A stretch of 7,292 nt of DNA from Lachnoclostridium sp. UBA3775 (lineage in GTDB: Bacteria; Bacillota; Clostridia; Lachnospirales; Lachnospiraceae): the NCBI GenBank assembly GCA_002369525.1, contig DFFN01000036.1, positions 1 to 7,292 on the forward strand, written 5' to 3'. The notes beneath the pieces were generated by a model. That model was not told the origin of the DNA and ran no database searches. It saw only the letters and a program-made list of their open reading frames with translations. Of the stretch, positions 1 through 5,692 are shown piece by piece. Position 1 is the first letter of the stretch. Every line of letters starts with the position of its first letter. A program made the translations under genes and the position numbers.

Positions 1-414
1 AGCTTCGCGGTCCATACGCATATCCAACGGTGCTTCGAATCTGTAGGAGAAGCCTCTCTCGCTGTTATCGAGCTGATAGGAAGATACTCCGAGGTCAAGT
101 ACTATTCCGTCAACCCTGTCAATTCCGTTATCCCTGAGGATTTCCGAAATGTTCTCATAATTGCTTTTGACTGTGACCAGCCTGTCCTCGTACCGGCTCA
201 GTCTCTTTCTTGCGGCTTCAATGGCTTCCGCATCCTGATCGATCCCTATCAGACGCCCCTTTTCCGAAAGTCTTTTAAGAATCTGCTCCGAATGGCCGCC
301 TCCGCCTAAAGTTCCGTCAACATATATTCCTTCGGGCTTTATATTCAGTGCATCTATCGTTTCATTAAGCATTACCGAGTAGTGCTTAAATTCGGTTTTA
401 GAAGCTGATTCCAT
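1..414 (-). CDS. rsmH: 16S rRNA (cytosine(1402)-N(4))-methyltransferase RsmH, 5' part only
   Basis: N-terminal 138 residues of RsmH (formerly MraW), which uses S-adenosylmethionine to methylate N4 of C1402 in the decoding centre of 16S rRNA. Visible family motifs are HYSVML (residues 11-16), the SAM-binding glycine loop DGTLGGGGHS (33-42), GIDQD (57-61), DLGVSSYQLD (107-116) and GFSYRFEAPLDMRMD (121-135). The full protein is usually about 310 residues, so the C-terminal half lies beyond the left edge. The ATG at 414-412 lies inside the end of mraZ, overlapping it by 17 bases. An AAGGA about 10 bases upstream suggests translational coupling. This mraZ-rsmH order is the classic start of the dcw cluster. 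Its promoter is the one in front of mraZ. Identification is firm; only the exact start is slightly uncertain. Confidence 0.97.
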   Translation of the reverse strand, partial: MESASKTEFKHYSVMLNETIDALNIKPEGIYVDGTLGGGGHSEQILKRLSEKGRLIGIDQDAEAIEAARKRLSRYEDRLVTVKSNYENISEILRDNGIDRVDGIVLDLGVSSYQLDNSERGFSYRFEAPLDMRMDREA

Positions 415-838
415 AAGCCGTAAGTCCTTCTGCCATATCCTCTATCGAATCGAAGTTATTGTTTTCTTCGTACCTGTCTTTATCCCAGAGCTCGATTTTG
501 TGACCGACTCCGATAAAAACGCCTTCTTTGGTAAGCCCCACTTTCTCGCGGAGCTCTGCAGGGATCAGGATTCTGCCCTGCTTATCAATCTCACATTCAG
601 ATGAGTTTGCCATGAAGGCCCTTTTAAGTACTCGAACAGATTTGTCCGTTCCGGGAAGCTTGTCAAGTTCTTCAACAAACATTTCCCAGCGCTCAGTCGG
701 AAAGATGAACAGGCATCCGTCAAGACCAAGGCTCACCACAAAGGTTTCGCCGAGGTTTTTCTTGAATTTTGCAGGCACGATTATTCTGCCCTTGGTGTCA
801 AGAGTGTGATTGAATTTTCCTGCAAATAAACCGCTCAT
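398..838 (-). CDS. mraZ: Transcriptional regulator MraZ
   Basis: A 146-residue MraZ, the usual length for this nucleoid-associated DNA-binding protein, which represses its own operon in the species studied. It has two SpoVT-AbrB (MraZ) half-domains, each with the DxxxR signature: DTKGR at residues 14-18 and DKQGR at 85-89, both followed by an I(I/L)(V/I)PA strand. I chose the ATG at 838-836 because AAAGGAGG sits immediately upstream at good spacing and the protein then begins MSGLFAGKFNHTLD, matching the family N-terminus. The longer version from the GTG at 868 adds ten residues encoded by the ribosome binding site and operator region and is unlikely. It heads the dcw cluster and overlaps rsmH. 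A promoter and a ladder of TGG boxes lie directly upstream. Confidence 0.96.
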   Translation of the reverse strand: MSGLFAGKFNHTLDTKGRIIVPAKFKKNLGETFVVSLGLDGCLFIFPTERWEMFVEELDKLPGTDKSVRVLKRAFMANSSECEIDKQGRILIPAELREKVGLTKEGVFIGVGHKIELWDKDRYEENNNFDSIEDMAEGLTAYGISF

Positions 839-854
839 GCTTTCCTCCTTTCTA

Positions 855-898
855 CCATTTTCCTCCACTTTGTCCCTTTTTTACACCACTTGCCACCA
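855..898 (-). promoter_or_regulatory. Putative MraZ operator: TGG boxes at ~10-bp spacing
   Basis: Read on the minus strand, TGG trinucleotides occur at 898-896, 888-886, 867-865 and 857-855, with a degenerate AGG at 877-875, giving steps of 10, 11, 10 and 10 bases. Most are preceded by A/G-rich bases such as AAG or AAA. MraZ proteins are known to bind short G-rich repeats spaced about one helical turn apart in front of their own gene. The array starts at the edge of the predicted -10 element and covers the early transcribed region, as expected for autorepression. Binding is inferred from pattern and position. Confidence 0.72.
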
Positions 899-926
899 TT
901 TTATAGCAATTCATAGCAAAAAGCAA
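898..926 (-). promoter_or_regulatory. Predicted sigma-A promoter of mraZ-rsmH
   Basis: On the minus strand TTGCTT (926-921) and TAAAAT (903-898) are separated by 17 bases. Transcription would start near position 891, giving a leader of about 50 nt before the mraZ ATG. The -35 matches consensus at 3-4 of 6 positions and the -10 at 5 of 6. An overlapping TATAAA (905-900) is an alternative -10 with a 15-base spacer. Position directly upstream of the dcw cluster and next to the MraZ boxes supports the call. Confidence 0.55.
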
Positions 927-950
927 GTGTTTTTTGTAAAAAAAGCATAA

Positions 951-989
951 AAAAAATGACCATCGAACAAATGTTTTTGGTCATTTTTT
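951..989 (-). terminator. Rho-independent terminator after lgt, probably bidirectional
   Basis: Inverted repeat with arms 951-962 (AAAAAATGACCA) and 978-989 (TGGTCATTTTTT), perfectly complementary over 12 bp. The 15-base interior can extend the pairing with AAC/GTT. On the minus strand the stem is followed by a run of eight T, a classic intrinsic terminator for the ychF-lgt unit, 52 bases past the lgt stop codon. The A/T flanks make it symmetrical, so it would also work on the plus strand. It separates lgt from the mraZ promoter. Confidence 0.88.
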
Positions 990-1041
990 CAACATCTTGT
1001 GTATTCAGTTTTTTTAACTACAAGAAACCTGTTCTTGCTGA

Positions 1042-2094
1042 TCAGTTTCCGTTATTTTTGCTGTTTTCTGCCTTGATTTCCTCCATTTTTGCGAGGGCTT
1101 CCTTTCCTGCCCTTTCAAGATCCTCATCCTTAAGCATGCCGAGCTCAGCCTTTTCTTCATTGTTCAGAGGCTTCTTAAGCCTGAGGTATATTATCATACA
1201 TACACCGACTGCAAACATGATCATCGAAAGCAGCTGTGAAACCGCAAGACCGGTTCCCCAGAGCAGAAGCTGGTCCGATCTCATATTCTCCACAAAAAAG
1301 CGGATCGCACCATATCCCGCCACATACATGAAGAAAAGCTCGCCGTTAGCCTTTTTCTTTTTAGTATAAAGCAGTATTATAATAAGAAGGCAAAGATTCA
1401 GGAAGGATTCATACAGGAAAGTGGGGTGAACACTGATATAAGTCTCACCGCTTCGAACCACCGTATTGTTTCTTATTTCAAGTATGCGGTTTAATGCCAC
1501 CGTCTTTCCCTCGTATTCGGCCCTCAGGGCTTCCTCCGATGAAGACGGATCGAACTGCCACCACACATCCTTTATGTTCAAAAGCATCCTGAACGGACCC
1601 CCGGTGTATGAGCCGAAGGCCTCCCTGTTAAAGAAATTGCCCCATCGTCCGATTATCTGTCCGGTCAGAAGTCCGACAACAGCAGTATCGCAGAATTTGC
1701 CGACGTTTATCCTTTTACGCAGTGCATACACCACAGCCGTACTGACGCCCCCGATTACGCCTCCGTATATTGCAAGTCCTCCGGTTCTCAGATTAAGTAT
1801 CGATACCGGATCGTCCTTGAATTTGTCCCATGAAAAAGCGACATAATAAAGCCTTGCGCATATAACGGAAATCACAACGGCCAGCATTGCAAAATTAAGA
1901 TAGGTCTCCGGGTTCTGTCTTGTGCGCTTCGCCTGGAATTCGGCCACAAGGTAGCCGCATACCATCGCTATCGCAATGCAAACACCGTAGTAGGCAATAC
2001 GGAATCCGAAAATACTGAAGCCGTCCCCGACGTTTTTAAAATGTATTCCGAGTCCTTCAAAGATGATATCGGTTTTTCCTGCCAAATTAAGCAA
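1042..2094 (-). CDS. lgt: Prolipoprotein diacylglyceryl transferase
   Basis: Integral membrane enzyme that moves a diacylglyceryl group from phosphatidylglycerol to the lipobox cysteine of prolipoproteins, the first step of lipoprotein maturation. The PROSITE-type signature GRWGNFFNREAFG is at residues 149-161. Other conserved blocks are GGLAIYGGVIGG (105-116), HPTFLYES (223-230) and RFFVENMRSDQ (265-275). Several hydrophobic membrane segments are evident. At 350 residues it is longer than many Lgt proteins (roughly 260-300): the extra length is an extended loop around 172-222 and a highly charged tail from about 307 to 350. The start is a TTG at 2094-2092, placed about 7 bases after AGGAGA; no better ATG fits. 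It lies 41 bases after ychF, apparently in the same transcript, and ends before a strong terminator. Its likely substrates include the two lipoproteins encoded at 4575-6988. Confidence 0.97.
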   Translation of the reverse strand: MLNLAGKTDIIFEGLGIHFKNVGDGFSIFGFRIAYYGVCIAIAMVCGYLVAEFQAKRTRQNPETYLNFAMLAVVISVICARLYYVAFSWDKFKDDPVSILNLRTGGLAIYGGVIGGVSTAVVYALRKRINVGKFCDTAVVGLLTGQIIGRWGNFFNREAFGSYTGGPFRMLLNIKDVWWQFDPSSSEEALRAEYEGKTVALNRILEIRNNTVVRSGETYISVHPTFLYESFLNLCLLIIILLYTKKKKANGELFFMYVAGYGAIRFFVENMRSDQLLLWGTGLAVSQLLSMIMFAVGVCMIIYLRLKKPLNNEEKAELGMLKDEDLERAGKEALAKMEEIKAENSKNNGN

Positions 2095-2135
2095 CTTACG
2101 TCTCCTTTTCGGTCATGTTCAAATTATGGCGTATA

Positions 2136-3233
2136 CTATACATTAAATCTGAAAAGAACCACGTCTCCGTCCTGCATCACATATTCCTTGCCTTCGGAAC
2201 GGATAAGTCCTTTTTCCCTAGCCACAGCATTGCTTCCGCATTCCACAAGCTTGTCAAAAGGTATTACCTCGGCTCTTATGAAGCCGCGTTCAAAGTCGGT
2301 ATGTATCTTTCCGGCAGCCTGGGGTGCTTTTGTGCCTTTTGTTATCGTCCATGCCCTTGTCTCGTCGGGACCTGTTGTAAGGAAGCTGATAAGTCCGAGC
2401 AGCGAATAGCTTGCCTTGATAAGCTTGTCGAGGCCCGATTCCGTTACTCCGAGCTCGCCTAAAAATTCAGCCTTTTCCTCATCGTCAAGCTCTGCTATCT
2501 CAGCCTCTATCGCTGCAGAGATAACAAATACCTCGGAGCCGTCTGCCTTTGCATACTCGCGGACCTTTGCCACATGGGGATTTGAAGCACCGTCGTCGGC
2601 AAGATCGTCTTCCTTTACATTTGCCGCAAATATAACCTTTTTGGTGGTGAGGAGCGCAAGCTCCGAAAGCATCTCCGCCTCCTCGTCGTCGGCAACCTCA
2701 AAAGTCTTAACCTGCTTTCCTGCCTCAAGATGAGCCTTTAAGCGCTCAAGCATTGCATATTCCTTGGCAAGAGTCTTGTCATTGGCCCTTGCACGACCGA
2801 CGCGCTGCATACGGCGGTCAACCATATCGATATCCGCAAAGATAAGCTCTAAGTTTATCGTCTCGATATCTCTCACGGGATCGATCGAACCGTCAACATG
2901 GATCACGTTTGAATCCTCAAAGCATCTGACGACATGCACGATGGCATCACACTCGCGGATATGTGAAAGGAACTGGTTGCCAAGTCCCTCTCCCTTGCTT
3001 GCTCCGCGCACAAGTCCCGCGATATCAACAAATTCAATGACCGCATTAACGGTCTTCTTCGATTCAAACATCTTTGTCAGAACATTTACTCTCTCATCCG
3101 GCACGGCAACAACCCCCACATTGGGATCGATCGTACAGAAAGGATAGTTTGCCATTTCGGCACCTGCCTTTGTAAGCGAATTAAAAAGAGTACTTTTGCC
3201 GACATTGGGCAGACCTATTATGCCTAATTTCAT
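2136..3233 (-). CDS. ychF: Redox-responsive ATPase YchF (OLA1 family)
   Basis: Full-length 365-residue YchF, an Obg-related P-loop NTPase that binds ATP rather than GTP and associates with ribosomes in species studied. Walker A GLPNVGKS is at residues 7-14 and the G3 motif DIAG at 70-73, followed by the family's LVRGASKGEGLGNQFLSHIRECDAI stretch (74-98). The G4 motif is NVKE (205-208) in place of NKxD, the substitution that explains ATP preference. His112 probably corresponds to the family's catalytic histidine. A coiled-coil, charged helical insert spans about 140-170, and the C-terminal TGS domain (about 280-365) contains TTGPDETRAW and EYVMQDGDVV. The ATG at 3233 follows AAAGGAGAG by about 11 bases. 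Expressed from the promoter at 3361-3389, with lgt 41 bases downstream. Confidence 0.98.
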   Translation of the reverse strand: MKLGIIGLPNVGKSTLFNSLTKAGAEMANYPFCTIDPNVGVVAVPDERVNVLTKMFESKKTVNAVIEFVDIAGLVRGASKGEGLGNQFLSHIRECDAIVHVVRCFEDSNVIHVDGSIDPVRDIETINLELIFADIDMVDRRMQRVGRARANDKTLAKEYAMLERLKAHLEAGKQVKTFEVADDEEAEMLSELALLTTKKVIFAANVKEDDLADDGASNPHVAKVREYAKADGSEVFVISAAIEAEIAELDDEEKAEFLGELGVTESGLDKLIKASYSLLGLISFLTTGPDETRAWTITKGTKAPQAAGKIHTDFERGFIRAEVIPFDKLVECGSNAVAREKGLIRSEGKEYVMQDGDVVLFRFNV

Positions 3234-3360
3234 CTTTATTATCTCTCCTTTGAAATTCCTTTATTGATAAGGCTTTTTGCCTGTTGCAGAAAGTCATGTG
3301 TTACATTTGGTGTTAAATAATCCGTCAAATCAAAAGTATATAACACACCTAAACTAAAAT

Positions 3361-3389
3361 ATTATACTACAGAAAGCCCGGAAAATCAA
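3361..3389 (-). promoter_or_regulatory. Strong predicted sigma-A promoter of ychF-lgt
   Basis: On the minus strand TTGATT (3389-3384), a 17-base spacer and a perfect TATAAT (3366-3361). Transcription would start around 3354, leaving a leader of about 120 nt before ychF. That leader contains GTGTTA twice (as read on the plus strand, 3298-3303 and 3310-3315) and an inverted TAACAC at 3341-3346; their role, if any, is unknown. This is the best promoter match in the window. Confidence 0.8.
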
Positions 3390-3397
3390 TCTTTAAA

Positions 3398-3416
3398 TGC
3401 CGGAAAGTTTTCCGCA
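3398..3416 (-). terminator. Weak hairpin after the metallophosphoesterase gene
   Basis: TGCCGGAAA and TTTCCGCA form a short stem with a one-base bulge, 25 bases past the metallophosphoesterase stop codon. On the minus strand it is followed by ATTTAAAG, not a real T-run, so intrinsic termination would be weak. It may instead be a 3'-end processing or pausing hairpin. The rest of the 3234-3440 gap holds the ychF promoter and leader and no gene that I can see. Confidence 0.3.
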
Positions 3417-3440
3417 CCAAAACTGCGCCAAAAAACGGAT

Positions 3441-4235
3441 CTAGTCATATAAATAAAAATATTTTTCATCATCGAGTCTTAACAGACAAAAATTGCAGTT
3501 TTCATCATGTTTTCTGAACACTCCTCCGCAGTCAATGTTGATAAATCTTCGTTTGCCTTTTTTCATCACCTTGGCTTTGCCCTTATTGTAAAACACGCTG
3601 CTTTCTATTACCGTCGGTGTGTGCCCGAATACCACTGTGGCATCATCCTCGCCGCCGTAGTCATATCCTTCTTTTCTCGCCCACACATAAAAAGTTTCGA
3701 TATTGTTCTTAAGATAATCCTCAATGCCACCCTTATTGCAGAATCCGGCATACTCTTCATCCGAAATATATCCTGCATGGACAATGATATACTTTCTGCC
3801 GTCAATCTCAAGCTTTTTAAAATATTCCATTTTTGAAAAGCTTTCATACCACCCGGCAAAATCTTCTATTTTCACATCAGGCTTATGAGTCAGTTCGTAA
3901 ACCGTGCCGTAACGGTCTGACAAGTTCCAATAAAAGATTTCGGGATATTTGTCAACATACTCTCTGAGCGTAAGTCCTCTTCCTTCTTTTTCGTACAGGC
4001 TTTTGAGCTCCGAACAGTAAAACTGGAAATCCTCGTCATGGTTTCCTTTAAGGAATGTCACGTTCTCAGGCTCCGATTTTAAATATCTGAGCATTTCAAG
4101 GCTTCCGCTTCCCCTGTCGACTATATCACCGGCAATAATAAGTTTATCTTTTTCAAGATCAACCCCGGCTTTGTCAAGCAATGCCATATATTCATCATAG
4201 CATCCGTGAATGTCAGCTGTCACATATATCGCCAT
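3441..4235 (-). CDS. PPP-family metallophosphoesterase (serine/threonine phosphatase-like)
   Basis: A 264-residue calcineurin-like phosphoesterase with the complete set of PPP metal-binding motifs: DIHG (8-11), GDIVDRG (36-42), GNHDE (64-68), VHAG (152-155) and GHTP (204-207), then NIDCGG (233-238). These should coordinate two metal ions in a soluble cytoplasmic enzyme. The GDxVDRG/GNHDE/GHTP combination is shared by bacterial PrpA-like protein phosphatases and by diadenosine tetraphosphatases (ApaH), so the substrate (phosphoprotein, ApnA or another nucleotide) cannot be decided here. Cysteines C236, C247 and C250 cluster near the C-terminus; I cannot say whether they matter. The ATG at 4235 follows AAGGGAG at ideal spacing. 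It lies between a kinase relic and the ychF promoter, and I see no clear promoter of its own. Confidence 0.92.
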   Translation of the reverse strand: MAIYVTADIHGCYDEYMALLDKAGVDLEKDKLIIAGDIVDRGSGSLEMLRYLKSEPENVTFLKGNHDEDFQFYCSELKSLYEKEGRGLTLREYVDKYPEIFYWNLSDRYGTVYELTHKPDVKIEDFAGWYESFSKMEYFKKLEIDGRKYIIVHAGYISDEEYAGFCNKGGIEDYLKNNIETFYVWARKEGYDYGGEDDATVVFGHTPTVIESSVFYNKGKAKVMKKGKRRFINIDCGGVFRKHDENCNFCLLRLDDEKYFYLYD

Positions 4236-4260
4236 TAATTACTCCCTTCTAATTCTTTGC

Positions 4261-4289
4261 ATTTTGTTTTCAAGCGTTGAAAACAAAAT
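4261..4289. repeat. Perfect 13+13 bp palindrome with 3-base loop
   Basis: ATTTTGTTTTCAA (4261-4273), loop GCG, TTGAAAACAAAAT (4277-4289). The arms are perfectly complementary. It begins, in the minus reading direction, where the kinase relic loses homology after MNGD, and it ends 25 bases before the metallophosphoesterase start. No T-run follows on the minus strand, so it is not a canonical terminator. It could be a cruciform or RNA hairpin, an operator, or a scar of the rearrangement that truncated the kinase. Confidence 0.9.
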
Positions 4290-4541
4290 CTCCGTTCATC
4301 AACTCGACTATGCTGCGTGTAATTGACATTCCGAGTCCGGTACTGCCGTATCTGTTAGAGTATGACGGATCCTCCTGGCTGAAGGGATCGAAAATGTGAG
4401 GAACAAACTCCCTGCTCAATTCGTCATGCGGCCGGATTCGATTCTGCTCATGTCGAGTATATCATTGATTATACCGAGCAGATGCTCTGCCGAAGAACCT
4501 ATCCGGGTAAGATAGGTTTTCATTTTTTCTCCGGTTTCCAA
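4270..4541 (-). pseudogene. Remnant of a (hybrid) sensor histidine kinase, internally deleted and truncated at both ends
   Basis: Two adjacent reading frames carry consecutive kinase homology. The first (about 4541-4416) encodes MKTYLTRIGSSAEHLLGIIN then DILDMSRIESGRM, the second helix of a HisKA dimerisation domain, and ends at TGA 4418-4416. The second frame (4425-4270) encodes REFVPHIFDPFSQEDPSYSN, then RYGSTGLGMSITRSIVELMN, the F and G2 boxes of a HATPase_c domain. Normally about 100 residues containing the N box and G1 box separate these parts; here they are joined directly and out of frame. The phospho-accepting H box is missing on the 5' side. The 3' side stops after MNGD, without the final ATPase strands or any receiver domain. 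It cannot make a working kinase. An ATG at 4523 with GGAG upstream could make a 35-residue peptide, probably by chance. The relic fills most of the 4236-4574 gap. Confidence 0.9.
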
Positions 4542-4574
4542 GTATACCCCAAAGCAGATCGGTAATATAATAAT

Positions 4575-5663
4575 TCAATATTTCAATGTGTGCAGGCCTT
4601 CCGAATCCCTGTATGCTATGGTTTTGCCTGCTTCGTCAAGCATATAAAATTCCGCATCGGAAAAGCAATCAAATTTACCGCTTTCGGCCGTAACTTTAAA
4701 ATCAGACCGATTAACAAATACATTGGGCAGTAACGGCATGGTAAGGTTGCCAAGAGGAACATTATTGGCGGCTCTTACCTCCGCGCTGTTCATGAAATGC
4801 CCCAGGAACAAAGGATCGTTCTTTGCATGCAGTGCCCATGTGGCATCGCAGAAATATCCTTCTCCTTCAAGCTTCACATAGTTCCAGGCATGATCGAGCT
4901 TATCCGCGCATCCTACCTCTACCGCATCGATACCGGCCTGCAGCAGAAGATATGCGTAATTGCTTGCGATATGATCGCACACACCCTTTTTCTCCATCAG
5001 CGAAGAGTAGCTGAAAGCTCCGTCCGAGACAAAATCTTCGGTGTAGGTATAGTTTTCCGCAATGTAAGCATACAGCTTGAATATCTTTTCAAAATCGGTG
5101 TCGTCGCTTTCAAGCACTGAATTCAGAATGTTTTCAACCTCTTTTTCAAAATCAGCCTGTCTCTTAACAAAATCCTCAACAGGCATCTTATAGTAAATTC
5201 TGCCGACGCCGTTTTCATAAGGCACGGTTCCGTCATCGCTCTTTCCCGAAACCTTGCCGCCGGCAGCAGGAAACAGGTGCGCAAGCGTGGTAATATCAAG
5301 ACACCAGTCATATATTTCCTGACCGGCACATTCAAATGTATCCTTTCCCTCTCTGAGTGCATCACACAGGTTGTACAGAGAATCCCAGTATTCCTTGGGA
5401 TATATCCCGGCAAGCATAGGTATATATACATGCGGATTAAATTTTAACTTCTCCAAAACGACCGGTGCAGGCTCGGGCGTCGTTACAGGAGTTTCTGTGG
5501 GCGCAGGTGTTTCAGACGGCTTCGGTGCTTCGGTGTTTCCTTCCGATTCTGCCTGTTGAACGGATTCAGCCTGTGTCGAAACAGAAGCTGTATTATTGCC
5601 ACAGGCGCACAAAAGAACCGATGTCATAATCGCCGCGACAAATTTCTTGATTTTTTTCATCAT
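4575..5663 (-). CDS. Transglutaminase-like domain lipoprotein
   Basis: A 362-residue predicted lipoprotein. The charged N-terminus MMKKIKK is followed by a hydrophobic core and the lipobox LCA-C, with Cys21 as the lipidation site. A low-complexity linker rich in Pro, Thr and Glu (about 45-67) would span the cell wall. The catalytic part is a transglutaminase-like (papain-fold) domain with a visible triad: Cys229 in KKGVCDHIA, His258 in LDHAWNYV and Asp273 in FCDATW. Bacterial members of this superfamily include proteases and amidases as well as crosslinking enzymes, so activity and substrate are open. About 80 residues follow the triad. The ATG at 5663 lies 7 bases after AGGAG; a second ATG at 5660 is also possible. 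It starts 29 bases after the solute-binding protein gene, so the two are probably cotranscribed. No terminator is seen before the kinase relic. Confidence 0.9.
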   Translation of the reverse strand: MMKKIKKFVAAIMTSVLLCACGNNTASVSTQAESVQQAESEGNTEAPKPSETPAPTETPVTTPEPAPVVLEKLKFNPHVYIPMLAGIYPKEYWDSLYNLCDALREGKDTFECAGQEIYDWCLDITTLAHLFPAAGGKVSGKSDDGTVPYENGVGRIYYKMPVEDFVKRQADFEKEVENILNSVLESDDTDFEKIFKLYAYIAENYTYTEDFVSDGAFSYSSLMEKKGVCDHIASNYAYLLLQAGIDAVEVGCADKLDHAWNYVKLEGEGYFCDATWALHAKNDPLFLGHFMNSAEVRAANNVPLGNLTMPLLPNVFVNRSDFKVTAESGKFDCFSDAEFYMLDEAGKTIAYRDSEGLHTLKY

Positions 5664-5692
5664 ATATTTGCTCCTAAAATAACTATATATTA

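Noticed and set aside
839..868. Longer mraZ start at the GTG at 868
   Set aside because: The extra ten residues are encoded by the Shine-Dalgarno and TGG-box region. The ATG at 838 has AAAGGAGG at proper spacing and gives the family N-terminus.
956..1369. Plus-strand open frame over the lgt 3' end and terminator
   Set aside because: It is antisense to a certain gene, starts inside the terminator stem and resembles no protein family. Other plus-strand frames across the window are likewise antisense shadows.
3412..3438. Near-direct repeat GCACCAAAA / GCGCCAAAA after the phosphoesterase stop
   Set aside because: Only two short imperfect units occur, with no further copies or structure. This is within chance for an AT-rich gap.
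3608..3859. Second minus-strand frame inside the phosphoesterase gene
   Set aside because: It is an out-of-frame shadow of a gene whose metal-binding motifs are all in the other frame.
4416..4523. 35-codon small ORF with GGAG and ATG
   Set aside because: The sequence is the second HisKA helix of the kinase relic and the stop is made by the deletion junction, so it is better explained as pseudogene debris than as a true small gene.
5123..5431. Minus-strand 102-codon frame inside the transglutaminase gene
   Set aside because: It overlaps a well-supported lipoprotein gene in another frame and shows no domain, signal or ribosome binding site.
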